A program made the position numbers and the translations under genes. A stretch of 64,000 bases of DNA from Cymodocea nodosa. Lineage: Eukaryota > Streptophyta > Magnoliopsida > Alismatales > Cymodoceaceae. Shown piece after piece: positions 36,406 to 48,530 of this stretch. Where the stretch lies: positions 25,743,501-25,807,500 of the forward strand of contig CM072336.1 of assembly GCA_036874045.1 (NCBI GenBank), in the 5' to 3' direction. How positions within the stretch are numbered: position 1 is the stretch's first letter; every line of letters starts with the position of its first letter. Below the pieces are notes generated by a model that was given only the letters and a program-made list of their open reading frames with translations, did not search any database and was not told where the DNA came from.

Positions 36406-37211
36406 TGATATGTCTAAATGAGTTGGACAAATGAATCAATATGCACTTATAACAACTAAAGATACGATGAACTATGAATGGAGGTGTAACACCTTGAAGT
36501 ATACATAGCAAAAGATATTCCAAGCAAGCTACGATTCTGGTCAGCTGGTAGTCCTATGTGCGCATGTGTAGTGTTGACTTAGGAGCGCTGTCTTCCATAC
36601 CTATGGTACAAAACGGCTACTGCAAAACATTACTGACTTCGTGATCAATAATAATAAGACTGCTTAAGGATCTAGGACCATTTAGGAATGTGATTTGAGA
36701 AGTTCATCTACTTCACAATTATACTTCCAGATGTATCTTATGCCATCTGTTTATTAAACCAATTTATGCATGTACCCAAGTTGATTCATTGCCATGTTAG
36801 AAAAATATTTCTCAATTGGTTTTGATAAGGTAATTCATTACATATATTTATCGCAATACATAAATAATGGAAGAGGAAGCGCACATCAAGTAAGGTAGAG
36901 AATCAAAGTAAATCATCAAGGAAGACAATGAATGTAGATCAAGTGAGAAGGACTTTAGGCATTACACTTTATCATTTATATATGGACTTGTATTATTATT
37001 GACGTATTTTAGTTTATTAAGTCTTAAGGTAAAAATGGGAATTCCCGGCAAGCTTTTTCATATTAAGGCATATAGAACTTATAGAGTGCATGCACGTATT
37101 TAGAAAAAGTTTAAAGAAGGCATAACTTAGTACTTTCTTAGTGATAAAATGTCATAGGGTTTTTGCAAGTGCTTTTGTTACCAACATAATTAAAATAATC
37201 GGAACCAGGTT
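36406..37211. other. Spacer, no gene seen
   Basis: AT-rich, lacking long frames, recognisable repeats or RNA genes on either strand. Confidence 0.4.
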
Positions 37212-38660
37212 TTAACACGAAGCCATATACAAACCTGTGTGGATATCACTGTACATCAGCACTGGAGACTTCAGACTAGGTGCCTTCAATAATTCAAATT
37301 AAGAACGATCCTATCATACACAGGGATCAACATTAGGTTTTTATGTATTTTTGGAAATCCGACTATTGTTGCCAAGTTCTCAGGAAAAAGCTGAATTGTT
37401 CAACATTCAGCTTCTTGCTACACTTACCGGTTTACCCACCCATCTAACATGGGTGCATAAATCTCGTAAAATTGGCTTGCAAAGCTTCGTATGTTACTTG
37501 CAAGAACAATTTGAACAAAAAATATTTTACCATCAGGCAATTCTTGGCACTCTTTTTTAACAAAATTCGTTAGAAGGGAACTAGAAATTATGTTATCTGC
37601 AATTTATTTATTTTCCCTTTTTTCCTTTATTTGTATATTAAGTACATTTGAGACTTAGGTTGTGACCATATATTTTTGAGAGTCTATGGTACCCCTGAAG
37701 GTGCCGTGGAATTCCTTGAGTACTAACATCTTAATCTTTCATTGAAATTCATGGATGGCATAATTTAATTTAGAAATAACACATGCAACCACCAAATAAT
37801 AGTTATTTCTTCATAAGAGACCATGAGTTAGTTCTATACAGATTTCCTTGTCGTACCAAAAAATATCACTGAGAAAGTAACATCGTTTGCAATTTTTTTA
37901 ATACAGAAAATTATGAAAGTATACTTGAAACTGGAAGACATTGTTTTCACTGTTTTTACGTTAGATTATTCTCATCAAATTTTTGAAAAACACTAAAATT
38001 AAACTAAATTGGAGAAATTACATTTTCAAAATGGTGAAAATCGTTGTATATTTTCAGAAACATACGTACCCATTTAGAAACTGAGATGGCATCGCAATTC
38101 CAAATTGCGATAGTATCCTTTGTTTATTGTTACTTTCATATGAGTGTAAGAGAAGTTTCCACCCATTAGAATGTAAACCATGTAACTAATTTTGAGTTGG
38201 AACTCGTATTTTGCCACCCTAAATCCCTAGTCCATTACTACCGATCCGTAGGGATGCGGATAACACAAGGTTAGTATGATGGAATAATCTGATATGTTTT
38301 ATGCAAGAAGAGAGCCGCCTAAGTCCATCCATCACACGGTAGATAAAAAATCATCAATTTTGAATGAACCGTCCTCTAATTTCTTTAGCAGTAAAGCCTC
38401 TCTCCCTCTAGGAGCACTGTTTATTGGGTTCCTTTTCAAGTGTTCAAGCAAAATGCAGAGTAACAAGTTAGCAATATGCCCATCAGCAACAAACATCTGT
38501 CATGCAAGTATACAATACAATGCTAGAACATGCAGATTTAAAAGAAATTTGCGATTCATTTAAATAAATAAAACTCGACATAAAAAGCCAATTACTTACA
38601 AAGTAATCTCCAGGCCAGAAGTTTCTGTGGATGCAAGCTTCCATATGCATAAGTTCAGCA
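37212..38660 (-). pseudogene. Unidentified spliced gene or gene fragment (three to four exons)
   Basis: I do not recognise this protein. Minus-strand segments read like real coding sequence and are bounded by usable splice sites in matching phase. Exon a ends at 38600 with a strong gtaagt donor (NFWPGDYF). Exon b is about 38337-38496, after a cag acceptor (ADGHIANLLLCILLEHLKRN, then EALLLKKLEDGSFKIDDFLS). Exon c is 37428-37549 with a gtaagt donor (ELPDGKIFFVQIVLASNIRS, then FASQFYEIYAPMLDGWVN). The last exon is about 37212-37275 (SPVLMYSDIHTG) and closes at a TAA. If the exon b donor is skipped, its frame closes at 38332. No convincing first exon was found: upstream lies the Tubby-like gene, ending 144 bp away on the same strand. 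It may be a truncated gene, a captured fragment, or alternative 3' exons of the neighbour. Confidence 0.4.
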
Positions 38661-38803
38661 ATCAATACACAGCATATTAACAAGGAGCACACAACCAGAA
38701 AATATACAGAAAACAAGAAGATGACGTTGCTAGAACCCAAGAAAATACCAACACCCAATGAATCCTTTCAAGATAGAGGAATGAATCTACAGGATTAGGG
38801 AAA

Positions 38804-41800
38804 TCATTCACATGCAATTTTTGTACCAAAGCTTGTCAAGCAGATGGCAAATGCCTGAAAAGCTGACAGCGGCTGCCTGTAGTCCATTGTAAACACGTCC
38901 TCAGCAACTTTCCCAAATTGCAGTAGCACTGTATCTTCATCACCCAAGCCTCTTGGTTGGCTTGGATCAGATGTTGCCACAAGCTGAAAATTCTTCACAG
39001 ATGCAACAGTAACTCGTCCATGGAAATTCAAGCACCAACATTGCAAGTGTTCGTGCCATCTAGGAGATTTGTTCTTCAAAATGACAGCCCCTGAATCAAA
39101 TGGATTATCGTGGGCCGTGCAGCCTTTTGGAGAATAATCTTCAATATTTTCCTTTTCTGATGAGAATTGTAACTGACACCTCATCCTCCTCGGTCCTTTT
39201 GATCGGAGGATGTTGAATTTATAAGATATCTGACCAGCTACAAAATTTTCGGCCGGGACCTGGGGACTGATTTGTTTGCTAGCAAACCGCCGGCTAGCCC
39301 GGTTGCTTGAAGCCTTCGCACCATTAAATGGTGGCTGGCTATCATATATGGTAAACTTTGTTCCCAAGAAATCAGACCTGAGATGAAAACACCATAGAGT
39401 AGTAATATATTTTAAGTGAAACTAGCAACCATGCACGTCCAACTTTCAAAAAATTTGCAACAGTTACATTCTTATGGAATTAATATATCATTTATGAAAA
39501 GAATCAGATAGAATTAAAAAGATAAGCCAGTATCATTCAACTTAGGGAATATGGAAAGAGAGAGAAGTCTTCCTTCCCTATAACCCTAAATATAATTCAT
39601 GCAATGACACACATCATCGGTGATTATTTATACTGAAGATGTCCTGCGTCATAGTGAGACAAAGATCTATAGTCAGTCCGTTCCAAATTGTCTCAACCTG
39701 TTTTAACATTTTTACTGAATCCAACAGTATGACAAACTTAGTCAAGGGATCGTAAAGAGGGCTTGATGAGGAGCGAATTCACAAAATGTGCAAAGAATGA
39801 GCTTGAAAAATGTTCGTAAAGATAAGGAGGTGCAATGATTTTTTCTATGTCAAGTCATGAACATGAACCATCTGTCATGTTACTATTGACATTTTTTAAA
39901 TTAAATGTATTGCTTAAGTTATATGACATATTCCTACCAATTTACATGGTCTAGTCTAGTGTTCTACTATTGCCTGGGACTTGCTGCTCAAAATTTAAGA
40001 GCTCATATATGGTAGAATCAAATACCAAGTGCTTCAAGAAGTTGACAGACAGCACATACTCTTATTACTACTGCTATTTCGAGAACCAAACATAGAAATC
40101 GCAACTTTTAATATATAGATATAAACTCCTGTCAGTAATACAATCAACAACATATGCGATGGAATTTACTGGAAATGCGAGCTCCATCCGCTTCATTAAG
40201 CATTTATTGTATTTTTTTCCTCCATTTTCCACTTTAGTATTTCTTAAATTAACTTGAAAGTTTTTCTACACTCCAACTCAATGGACATTACATGTGATAC
40301 AATTGTAAGAAAACTAGATTGCTTTTGCCAGAACTATGAATCAGAAGCCAAGTCCAGCATAATAAAAAGTTGTTACAGTCAATGCTTAAGTTACTGTAAA
40401 TAATATGTCAGCTGTGATTTGCTCCCACCTGTGCACCTGAGCGGTTGGCACGTTTATGCCTACTTGTTGAATTTATGGGTTCAATACCTGCAGCAGGTTC
40501 CAAACCTGTGACGGTAAGCAGCTTCTGCTGCCGGTACCCACTAGGCTACTAATTCATACATACTTATGTATATATGTGTGTGTGTGTGTGATATATATAT
40601 ACAGTGACTTTAGATTGATACAGTAAAGTTATTCTTTAGTGCATTATTATTATTATTGTTGTTGTTATACGTACACCTACAATATTTATATATATTGGAT
40701 TATTGTTGTTGTATATATCATCAATGACTTTAGAATGATAAAGTAAAGTTCATTAGATTGCCAGCAAATTCTAAGATTTGTTCTCCTAGTGAGTTATACT
40801 TGGAAAAAGTCAAAAATATTGAATGAACAATTAGCTCCACAATTCTGAGATATACGTGAAAGGAGAAAACAAAGTATTCTATCCAACAAATGAACAATAA
40901 GTTGTGTATAGTCAATGTCGACGTAATGCTTGAATCAGTAGCAAGATGGTAAAGAAACATGTAAATTAATTTGCAGACCTCAACTTTCCAATGTATGCTT
41001 TACTTCCTTGGGACAGATCATCAGGGTCAAGTGATATGACATACTCAACAAATGCACCATGCCTAAATCTCCGAGCAGCCAAAAGGAACTTGCCAGGGTC
41101 GTTAAAATCTAAAAAGAAGCATAAAGAATCATAAGAAAAAGATAATTTCATATATAAAAGTTACCGTATACATTGTTTGCTAAAAAGATTAATTGTCAAT
41201 TGAAACTTTACCAAAAATTTCACATGTAAACATATCACATGGGCACCTAGTTTTCAAAATAAGTAGTTTTAACAAGCATACTGCAAAACCAGAGCATGCA
41301 GTGGGAATTTTCCTGTGGGGTTTACCAGGAGAAATATAGCCACCTAATGGAAACAAAACATAGTAAAAATGATGCACATAATCACTATCAATTTGATTAT
41401 CATTACTATGTCGGTGCACAGATAAAATTATATAAAAAAAAGGATTCATGTGGCCGATCCTGTATAGTGAAATTATGACACGAATTATTGTTGTATTATT
41501 TTGATGCAATTGGTCACCACAATCAATATGGAATAAGATGGTTATATTGCCCTTTCAGAATATTGACAGTTAACCTTAGATTGTTGGAAAAAAAAAGCTT
41601 ATATAAAAATCTTTAATTGAGTTATGCATTAATATGCTTAAATAATAATCTGTACAATTACTACAAGTGTCTGTTCCAGAAGATGTCAGTAAGCATCTCC
41701 TACTTACATCTTTGTAGGTAGCTTTACCAAATCTGCATGGGCATTGGCAGAGCATCAGACCACGAATTTATTTTAACATGGTTCTATGAAAAAACAAGAT

Positions 41801-43520
41801 ACAAAAGTACACAAGAGCAATTCTGATTAATACTTTATATAAGAACAAGAGTATATATCGTTTACTTTGAGAAATATAGTATGTTGTTTAAATTGTGGCT
41901 ACAACTAGTCATTTAATCTCTAAGTAAACTATTCTTCTATGATAAAAGTATCTTGCTCGCGAACCAACAGCATGGCATTACACTTAAAAATTTAGACATG
42001 AATTCCAACATATTGCAGGCACGACCATTGACATCAATATTATATCCTAATTTCCATTTAAAAACCGACAAAGCCATAATATTATAAAGCTGATAAACTG
42101 GATGTAAGCTGTCATGTGACACAGCTTGTATGAGAAACAGGCAAAGCCGAGGACAAAAACAGTTAAATAGAGAATGAAAACCACTAACTAGAATAAAGAA
42201 ATCTAGCGTTACATTCAAAACTACCAGATGTGGACAACCAAAGAAAACAATTCAGCAGAAATCTACCAGAGATCTCATGACCAGCACGTGGTTTCTGGCA
42301 AGGAAATATATTGAACCTACTTACTCTGATTCAGACCGAGATAAAGGTAAAAAGTGGCCGTCTTCTTGTTCCTCTTCATAAAACATTGAAGGGGGGTGTC
42401 TCTTGGCCCAGGCTGTCCAATATAAGCGAGTAATTAATATTCACATATTGACTCAAAATAATAAATGGCAAATCAAGAACCAACGAATGAATAATGCACG
42501 GAAGAAAATGCATGGACAACCAAAAAGAATACACAAGAGCAAGTCAACTTCGGAAGACTCTACAACAATCTCATAGCAAAAGTCATTCAAAGATTTAGGG
42601 TCCATTTAGTAACAAAACAATCACTTAAATCCAACGATAATAAACTGACGTTGTCAAAGAAAAATCTAAAATTCGATTTCTTTCCTTTTGCACTTTTAGT
42701 TCAAATTGTAATCATTTTTAAACCGAGGAATAAAAATAAGCTAACATATAAATAACATGGTTGGCTCATCTTTTCAAAAATTACTGGCATTTTCGTACAT
42801 TCGATCAAATAATCATTATCAAACACCCCCCAATCTTCGAGAGTTGACCGGGAGCGAACGCAAAAATCCTAACGAGAAATTTAAGTCACTCGCCATAAGT
42901 GGAAAAATCATTCTAAGGATACTAGTTTTTCCGGGTACCGTACAATATCCCAAACTAGCAACATTCCCGTCGTCAAAATGTACACTAATCCCTACGGAAA
43001 AGGAAAACAAACAAACTTGATGGGAATCGAAGAGACGAAGCACAGCTAACGGGAAAAACATAACCAGTGTACGACTCGAAGTAGGAGCGTTTCTGCAAAT
43101 CGCGGTAAAATTACTTCCAGAATGAAAACATGCAAAGTTGAAATCTTTCCGCAAAACATAAAAAGGTCAACATGAACAAAAGGGACGGAGTAATTCCCTG
43201 ACCTGGCGGAGGGAGGAAGGCAGCGTGATCTTCCCAGACACGGAAGGGGGCTTGACGATCCCCAGCGTGATATCCCTCCACCTCCTGCATACGCAAGCGC
43301 ATGACACGACGTCCTTCCTTAGCGGCCACTCCTGCTCCGTCTTCTCCACTCTCCCTATGATCTCCCTCATCAGCTCCGGCAGCATCCTCCCCCATCCGTT
43401 CTCTTCGTCCTCCACAGCATCCGGCTGATCTACATCCTCTTCGAAGAACGATGCGGGATCTGGATTAGTCGAGACGGAGAAGGATGGCCTGCGGGCAAGG
43501 AAGGATTTCATGCGACGCAT
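38804..43520 (-). CDS. Tubby-like F-box protein (TLP), 369 aa
   Basis: Plant TLPs couple an N-terminal F-box (SCF ubiquitin ligase) to a C-terminal tubby domain that binds phosphoinositides at the plasma membrane and releases on stress (family knowledge). Exons, read right to left: 43203-43520, 42325-42412, 40979-41108 and 38804-39377; 1110 nt, all phases consistent, GT-AG borders. The F-box is at about residues 44-95 ([29 protein letters not shown]). The tubby domain starts near 105 ([17 protein letters not shown]) and includes [53 protein letters not shown]-like [19 protein letters not shown] and [15 protein letters not shown]. It ends with the family signature FGTKIACE. At 369 residues it is shorter than typical 400-450 aa members, mainly in the N-terminus and the variable loop. 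The start chosen is the first ATG (MRRMKSF). I cannot assign a TLP number. Confidence 0.95.
40425..40555 (+). repeat. Possible tRNA-derived SINE in the Tubby-like gene intron 3
   Basis: Box-A-like cctgagcggttggcacg and box-B-like gggttcaatacc are spaced as in RNA polymerase III promoters, and a microsatellite follows. No tRNA cloverleaf fits and no target duplication was found, so this is tentative. Confidence 0.3.
40573..40755. repeat. TG/TA microsatellite flanked by a 30-bp direct repeat
   Basis: The sequence gactttagattgatacagta near 40606 and its near copy near 40729 flank simple TG, TA, ATT and GTT repeats. Confidence 0.5.
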
Positions 43521-46500
43521 CGGAGAGGCTAGAGTTTGCTGGGCTCTGGAGCTGCGCTCATGGCGGTGGTCGAGCCCCCACGGGAGGAGAAAAAGGGAGG
43601 GGAAGGATGGAAATGATCATCAGATGGCGACAAAACCTCCCTGTGCATCCTTTGTTGACCCCAGTCTCGGTTTTGTTTATTCTACCGTGAATTTGACACC
43701 GTGTAATTCCGCAGCGGTCAAAATTTTTATTTGACCTAAATTTAATTTTTTTTAAATTCATATTGTAAATTTTGTGATAATTAAATCATTTACCTTACAC
43801 TTTGTAGAGATTAAAAATTCGAAACATACGTAAATTTTTTTTAAAAAATGATAAATTTAATTATTTAATATATGATATAGAATGCTTTGGTTAACTTTAA
43901 ATAGCCTTTATTCAGTCAACTTTAAAATGTAATATTATTAAATTACATATCTTACGTTACAATATGTTATAGTCTAAATTTACCGTTGATGTTTAATATA
44001 GATTTATTAGTCTGAATTTGATATAATTTGACATATAAAATTAATATAGATTGTTTGATAAAAATGGTACGGTAAATCTATAATTACAAAATATAAAAAC
44101 AACATAGCAAAATTTTAAGAATAAATGAGAAAAAAGTCATATTCATGAAAGATAGAATTAAATTATAAAAGTGGCACAAGCATTTTTAATAATAATCTTG
44201 TGAGGGTGATATATATGTAGAAAGGTGAAAGAAAGATTTGAGGGCATGCATAACATGACATCTTATGAAGGACATGCATGATGTGAAATTGAAAAGGCGG
44301 AATCACATCGTCATTTACATATATAATATAAGAGTATAGATGAGTTATGGCCCGCTTCAAAAAAAAAAAAAAATTTAATTCATGGCATATGATACTTAAA
44401 TTTTTCGAAAGGTAATACCTTATTGTTTTGTGAGCTTTTTCCTGATTTGTTGAGAAAATTATATAGTTTCTGGTTTATACAAAAGATGGAGGAATAGTTT
44501 AAAAATTTTCATTCATAGTCCGAATATACAAGTTTAGATTATTTCTATGGGAATAGGCCTTTTAGGACAAAAATATCTCTGGCCATAATTGACATGAGGT
44601 TAATATTTCTTTCGTGATATGATTATCTGTGAATAATGGTACAAGTGACTATGGGACGCTACATAATTCAAAACGTGCTGTGATTTTAATTTTGTAGAAA
44701 CTGAAATCACTTTATTTCATGATATGGTTAATCATGAAAGGTAACGTGACATTATTCAAATCGCGATACGATAAAGGTGACATGATTTTTAAAAAAAAAA
44801 GAAGAAGAGAAAACGGTGACATGATTTATATTATTTTTGATATGATGACGTGTAAATATAATTGTGTATGAATTATATTTACCAGGTATGGATGCATGCA
44901 TGCATGCATGAAGCATACACCTGATCGATCTACCTCCCGGCTGAGTTGAATTAGTTAATTAGACATGCCCGAATTGGCTGAGAAATTTGATATTTAAGAT
45001 TTAGAATTTCTTTCAATGCTCGAACAACTTAATGCATTCCTAGTTGTGAATTGTGGCATTCACTTCCTTGATGTAAAGAGCACAGTGCATAAGGAAGCTC
45101 CTCAAGGTGTTGATACAAAGAATACCTAATCAACTTATGCTACAATTTTACAACATCATCTTCCAAAGATTGTACCATTGATCTATGAAACGATAACGAA
45201 TATGGTCTGCGGACGTACAAGTCAGATCCATAGGATGAGGATAACAATTGTGTGACAGCAAAAACTTAATTATGTGACACCATGGTAAAACCAAATAACA
45301 AGTCTAGGAGAGCTTCTCAGGGCTTATGCAATCAATCGTGTACAAGTCTCTTAAATTCATTTCAATAAAGGCTGGTTAGTCATTTTGTGCACTTCATTAT
45401 GTGCATTTCATGGATTCTTCTATTCGATCTTCTTCGAGACTGCATATATAATCTTCAAGACATGCACGTACGTAATTAGTGTTGTTATAGGTATGCATGG
45501 CGACAACCATATTTTCCTGCAAGCCTTATAGATATGTGGCAGTTGAGAATAAGCAGCATATATATACATGGGTGCTGGTTTTTTTGAACAACTATGGGAG
45601 AGTTTATGTGATCATTAAAAGTGCTTAATTTGTCTTCGTATCAAGCAAGACAAAAAAGTCTAATTCATGTTGTTTTGTTGAGACAATTTGTTTCATATTC
45701 CTATCATGGCTACATATAGAGATTGCAATATATAATTCAATAAACAGAATGTATCAATATGTATAGAGAGAGAAATAATCAAAAGTAATCCGAAATTATA
45801 GTCAAATTTCTCATGCAAATTAATTTCCAAGTCTCCTCATGGGATGGGAATGGGTTTGGATCTTCTGCTGTAGCGTCCAACGTCGTCGTCCTCTCCTATG
45901 TCGACCGAGGACCCATTTGAAAGAAAGAAGACATTAGAACCACAGTTACAAGCAATATATATGGCGCATACCAGTTAATATATATATAATTAACACGCAG
46001 ATCAATAAACTTGCAATTGTGTATATGTTATAAGGCTAGTGGGTGATGTAGACGAAGGGACAATATTTATCACAAGGGTTTTGAAATTAAAAGTTTACCT
46101 TTTAAGATAAAAAAGAAATTAAATTAAAAACTCCAGCCATGAACTCGTATATTAAAATCAGAGAGGGGGGATGTAAAAGGATTCAATGAGAAAGAAGGAA
46201 CAAAACAGGTAAATAGAGATAATAGCCAGTAAAGGAAGAACAACTAATGGAATAAATTAAAGAACGAAAGGAAACAATAATAAAAGAGCAAAAGCTAGAT
46301 TTCTCAACATCAGCCATATTAATAATGGAGTTACCAGACACTAGACAGGGAAGAAACATGATGGTTCCAAGTTGAATGAATGCTCTGGCAAAAAAAAAAA
46401 AAAAAGGTAGTATCCTGAGATGATACAAGGGTTGGCAAAGTCAATGTCGCCATTAGAGTCAATCAATGCATCTACGCTGGATTAGATGTCAAAGCTGTGA

Positions 46501-47998
46501 CTACAAAGTTTGCGTCTTCTTTCTTACGTACTATTTGATTCATAACCTTCTTCATGACTTGACTTAATTCACAGGCTACCACGTACCAATTAACATCAAC
46601 GATTTCCCTTAAGAAAGGAGACCACCTAGGCAGCAGCTTCTTAATTAGAACGTCTGCCCTCTTGAGAATGGAGTACCAAACTATGCATCCATTGAACCAA
46701 GGCCACTTCGTCACCTCTAGATATATACTTCACCCTCATAAGTAATGACAACAAGTACTTAGGTTTATATATCCAAAACTGCTTGAACATGTAACTCAAA
46801 AGTAATTATATTAATTGTGAGAGGAGAAATCATCATTTTCCTATTAAATTAGTCCGCGAGAGGCTTTTGATTTTCTTGAGACTACTGTACAGGTTGTTTT
46901 TTTTTTTTTATGGAATTAATAGATATAAGTACGATTATTGGAATACATATATCAAATGACAGCAACAGATCGAAATGAATTGTGTCTGCAATATGCCTGC
47001 AAGCAAATGAGAGTACTGACATATGTATCTCCATCATCAACAAGAACACCCGTGCGTGAGCTCCAATTAAGTTAATTTAGACCCACCACGTAAATTAAGA
47101 ACTTGAACTCCAAGAAGAAGGTCGACCATGACGTCGATCGGAGGTTGTCTGGGCATCCATATAATATATACGACGACGACCGCGCGATCTTAATTATCCA
47201 CGGCAACATTATACTAATACCACGAGACAAAGTCGATTAAATATAGGGTTTAATTGAATTCTGTCGCCACCGTTGACGAGAAGAAGAAGAAGAAGAAGAA
47301 GACACAGGATGGAAATTAAGAGAGAGAAAACCCTAAACATATAGAAGGAAGAATTCGAGTCTAAATTAGTTAAGGTTCTGCTTAATTATTTGAGATTTTA
47401 AATCAATCGATTTCACGATTATGGATTGCATGTGACAGGAGGTAGATCCAAAGCAAAGAAAGCTTGACGTGTCAACTATATAGCTAGCTAGCTAGCAAGT
47501 TGTATTTCTTAAAATCCATAATCCATTTTTTTATCGGTTAATTATATATGGAATTATCAAATTGAAATATTCTTGCACGTACAGTCTGATCTTGATTAGT
47601 ATATATGTCTTACTTCATTATAATTTAAAATATACTTCACGATCCTCCTTGCATTATCTAATTAAAGATTTTTTAATTATCAGACATGCATGCATAATAC
47701 ATCATTCAAATCTGTAAAATCCAGATTTATTATAAGACTGATTTTCATATATATATAGACTAATTAAGTTAATTAAAAAGATTTCGCGACCAATTAAAAT
47801 CTCATTACCGACCGATAAACCCATCGTACATACGATTATGTTATTTCACGTTAAAATACATGGATCGTACATGATTGAATAAATATTTTTGTTTCCAATC
47901 CGTCTATGGATGTAAATCTCAAGATTTAGATATATTAATTTATCGTCTATTAACGATTATATCTAAAAGAAATATTTAAAAAGGGCAAAAAAATAATA
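43521..47998. other. 4.5-kb spacer between Tubby-like and receptor-like kinase genes
   Basis: Upstream DNA of two divergent genes. AT-rich with scattered simple repeats: RY-type catgcatg copies at 44892-44910, an A-run at 46390-46404 and (gaa)n at 47280-47300. Minus-strand frames at 46183-46428 and 46472-46714 match nothing I know. A short GC-richer patch at 45835-45925 could be a small exon. No transposon ends were recognised. Confidence 0.5.
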
Positions 47999-48000
47999 TT

Positions 48001-48011
48001 TATATATTAAA
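48001..48011 (+). promoter_or_regulatory. TATA box candidate for the receptor-like kinase gene
   Basis: tatatattaaa precedes a switch to GC-richer leader sequence at about 48035, consistent with a start site about 30 bp downstream. Confidence 0.35.
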
Positions 48012-48140
48012 ACGTAAATTTACAACATTGCCACCGTTTTCTTTCCGGTACGATTTGAAAGACCAGCTTCGTTGCGTGCTCAAATAAGGCGACCAGTCTC
48101 CGGTGGAGGCCGAAAATAGAGAGGAGGAGAGAATTTGGAC

Positions 48141-48509
48141 ATGTTCCAGCAGATGGGCGGCGGAGGATTCTCCACGACCTCCGCTCCTCGCGCCGTCGGG
48201 GGCGGTGACAGATCCCACCTCCAACATCCACACCGCCTTCTCCTCCTCTCCCCATCGCATGGATCTCTTCCCTTGCCGCCGACCACTGTCTCCTCCACTT
48301 TGGGTTCGGAAGCAATCGCTTTTCCCAACGACGCAACTCACTTTTCATGTAAACTTTGGGCGTTTTCCCTTGAGCCTCAGCACGAGCTACAGGGGGAATC
48401 TTCGAAGTTGCTCGTTTTCTTCTTTCTTTGGTTGATGTTCATCATTTCGTCAGTGGATTGTGCTCTCCTTGTCAATTTTCTTTCTGAGTTTGAGGACGTC
48501 TGGGCGTGA
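48141..48509 (+). other. Long upstream open frame in the receptor-like kinase leader
   Basis: An ATG at 48141 (MFQQMGGGGFSTTSAPR) opens 122 codons closing at 48509, 21 bp before the main ATG at 48531. It matches no family. If the leader is unspliced it would act as an upstream open reading frame and lower translation of the main frame; leader splicing would remove the issue. Confidence 0.3.
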
Positions 48510-48530
48510 GCTGTGGCGATCAATGTAGTC

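Noticed and set aside
38294-38563. 89-residue plus-strand frame
   Set aside because: Antisense to the splice-consistent minus-strand exon b, which is the better reading.
40425-40510. tRNA gene suggested by box A and box B motifs
   Set aside because: No acceptor stem or cloverleaf can be formed; at most a SINE promoter.
44892-44910. catgcatg run as a seed-type RY promoter element
   Set aside because: It is simple-repeat sequence more than 1.3 kb from the nearest start; no support for function.
48007-48348. Several minus-strand frames in the receptor-like gene leader
   Set aside because: Overlapping arbitrary frames in GC-rich UTR; no family match.
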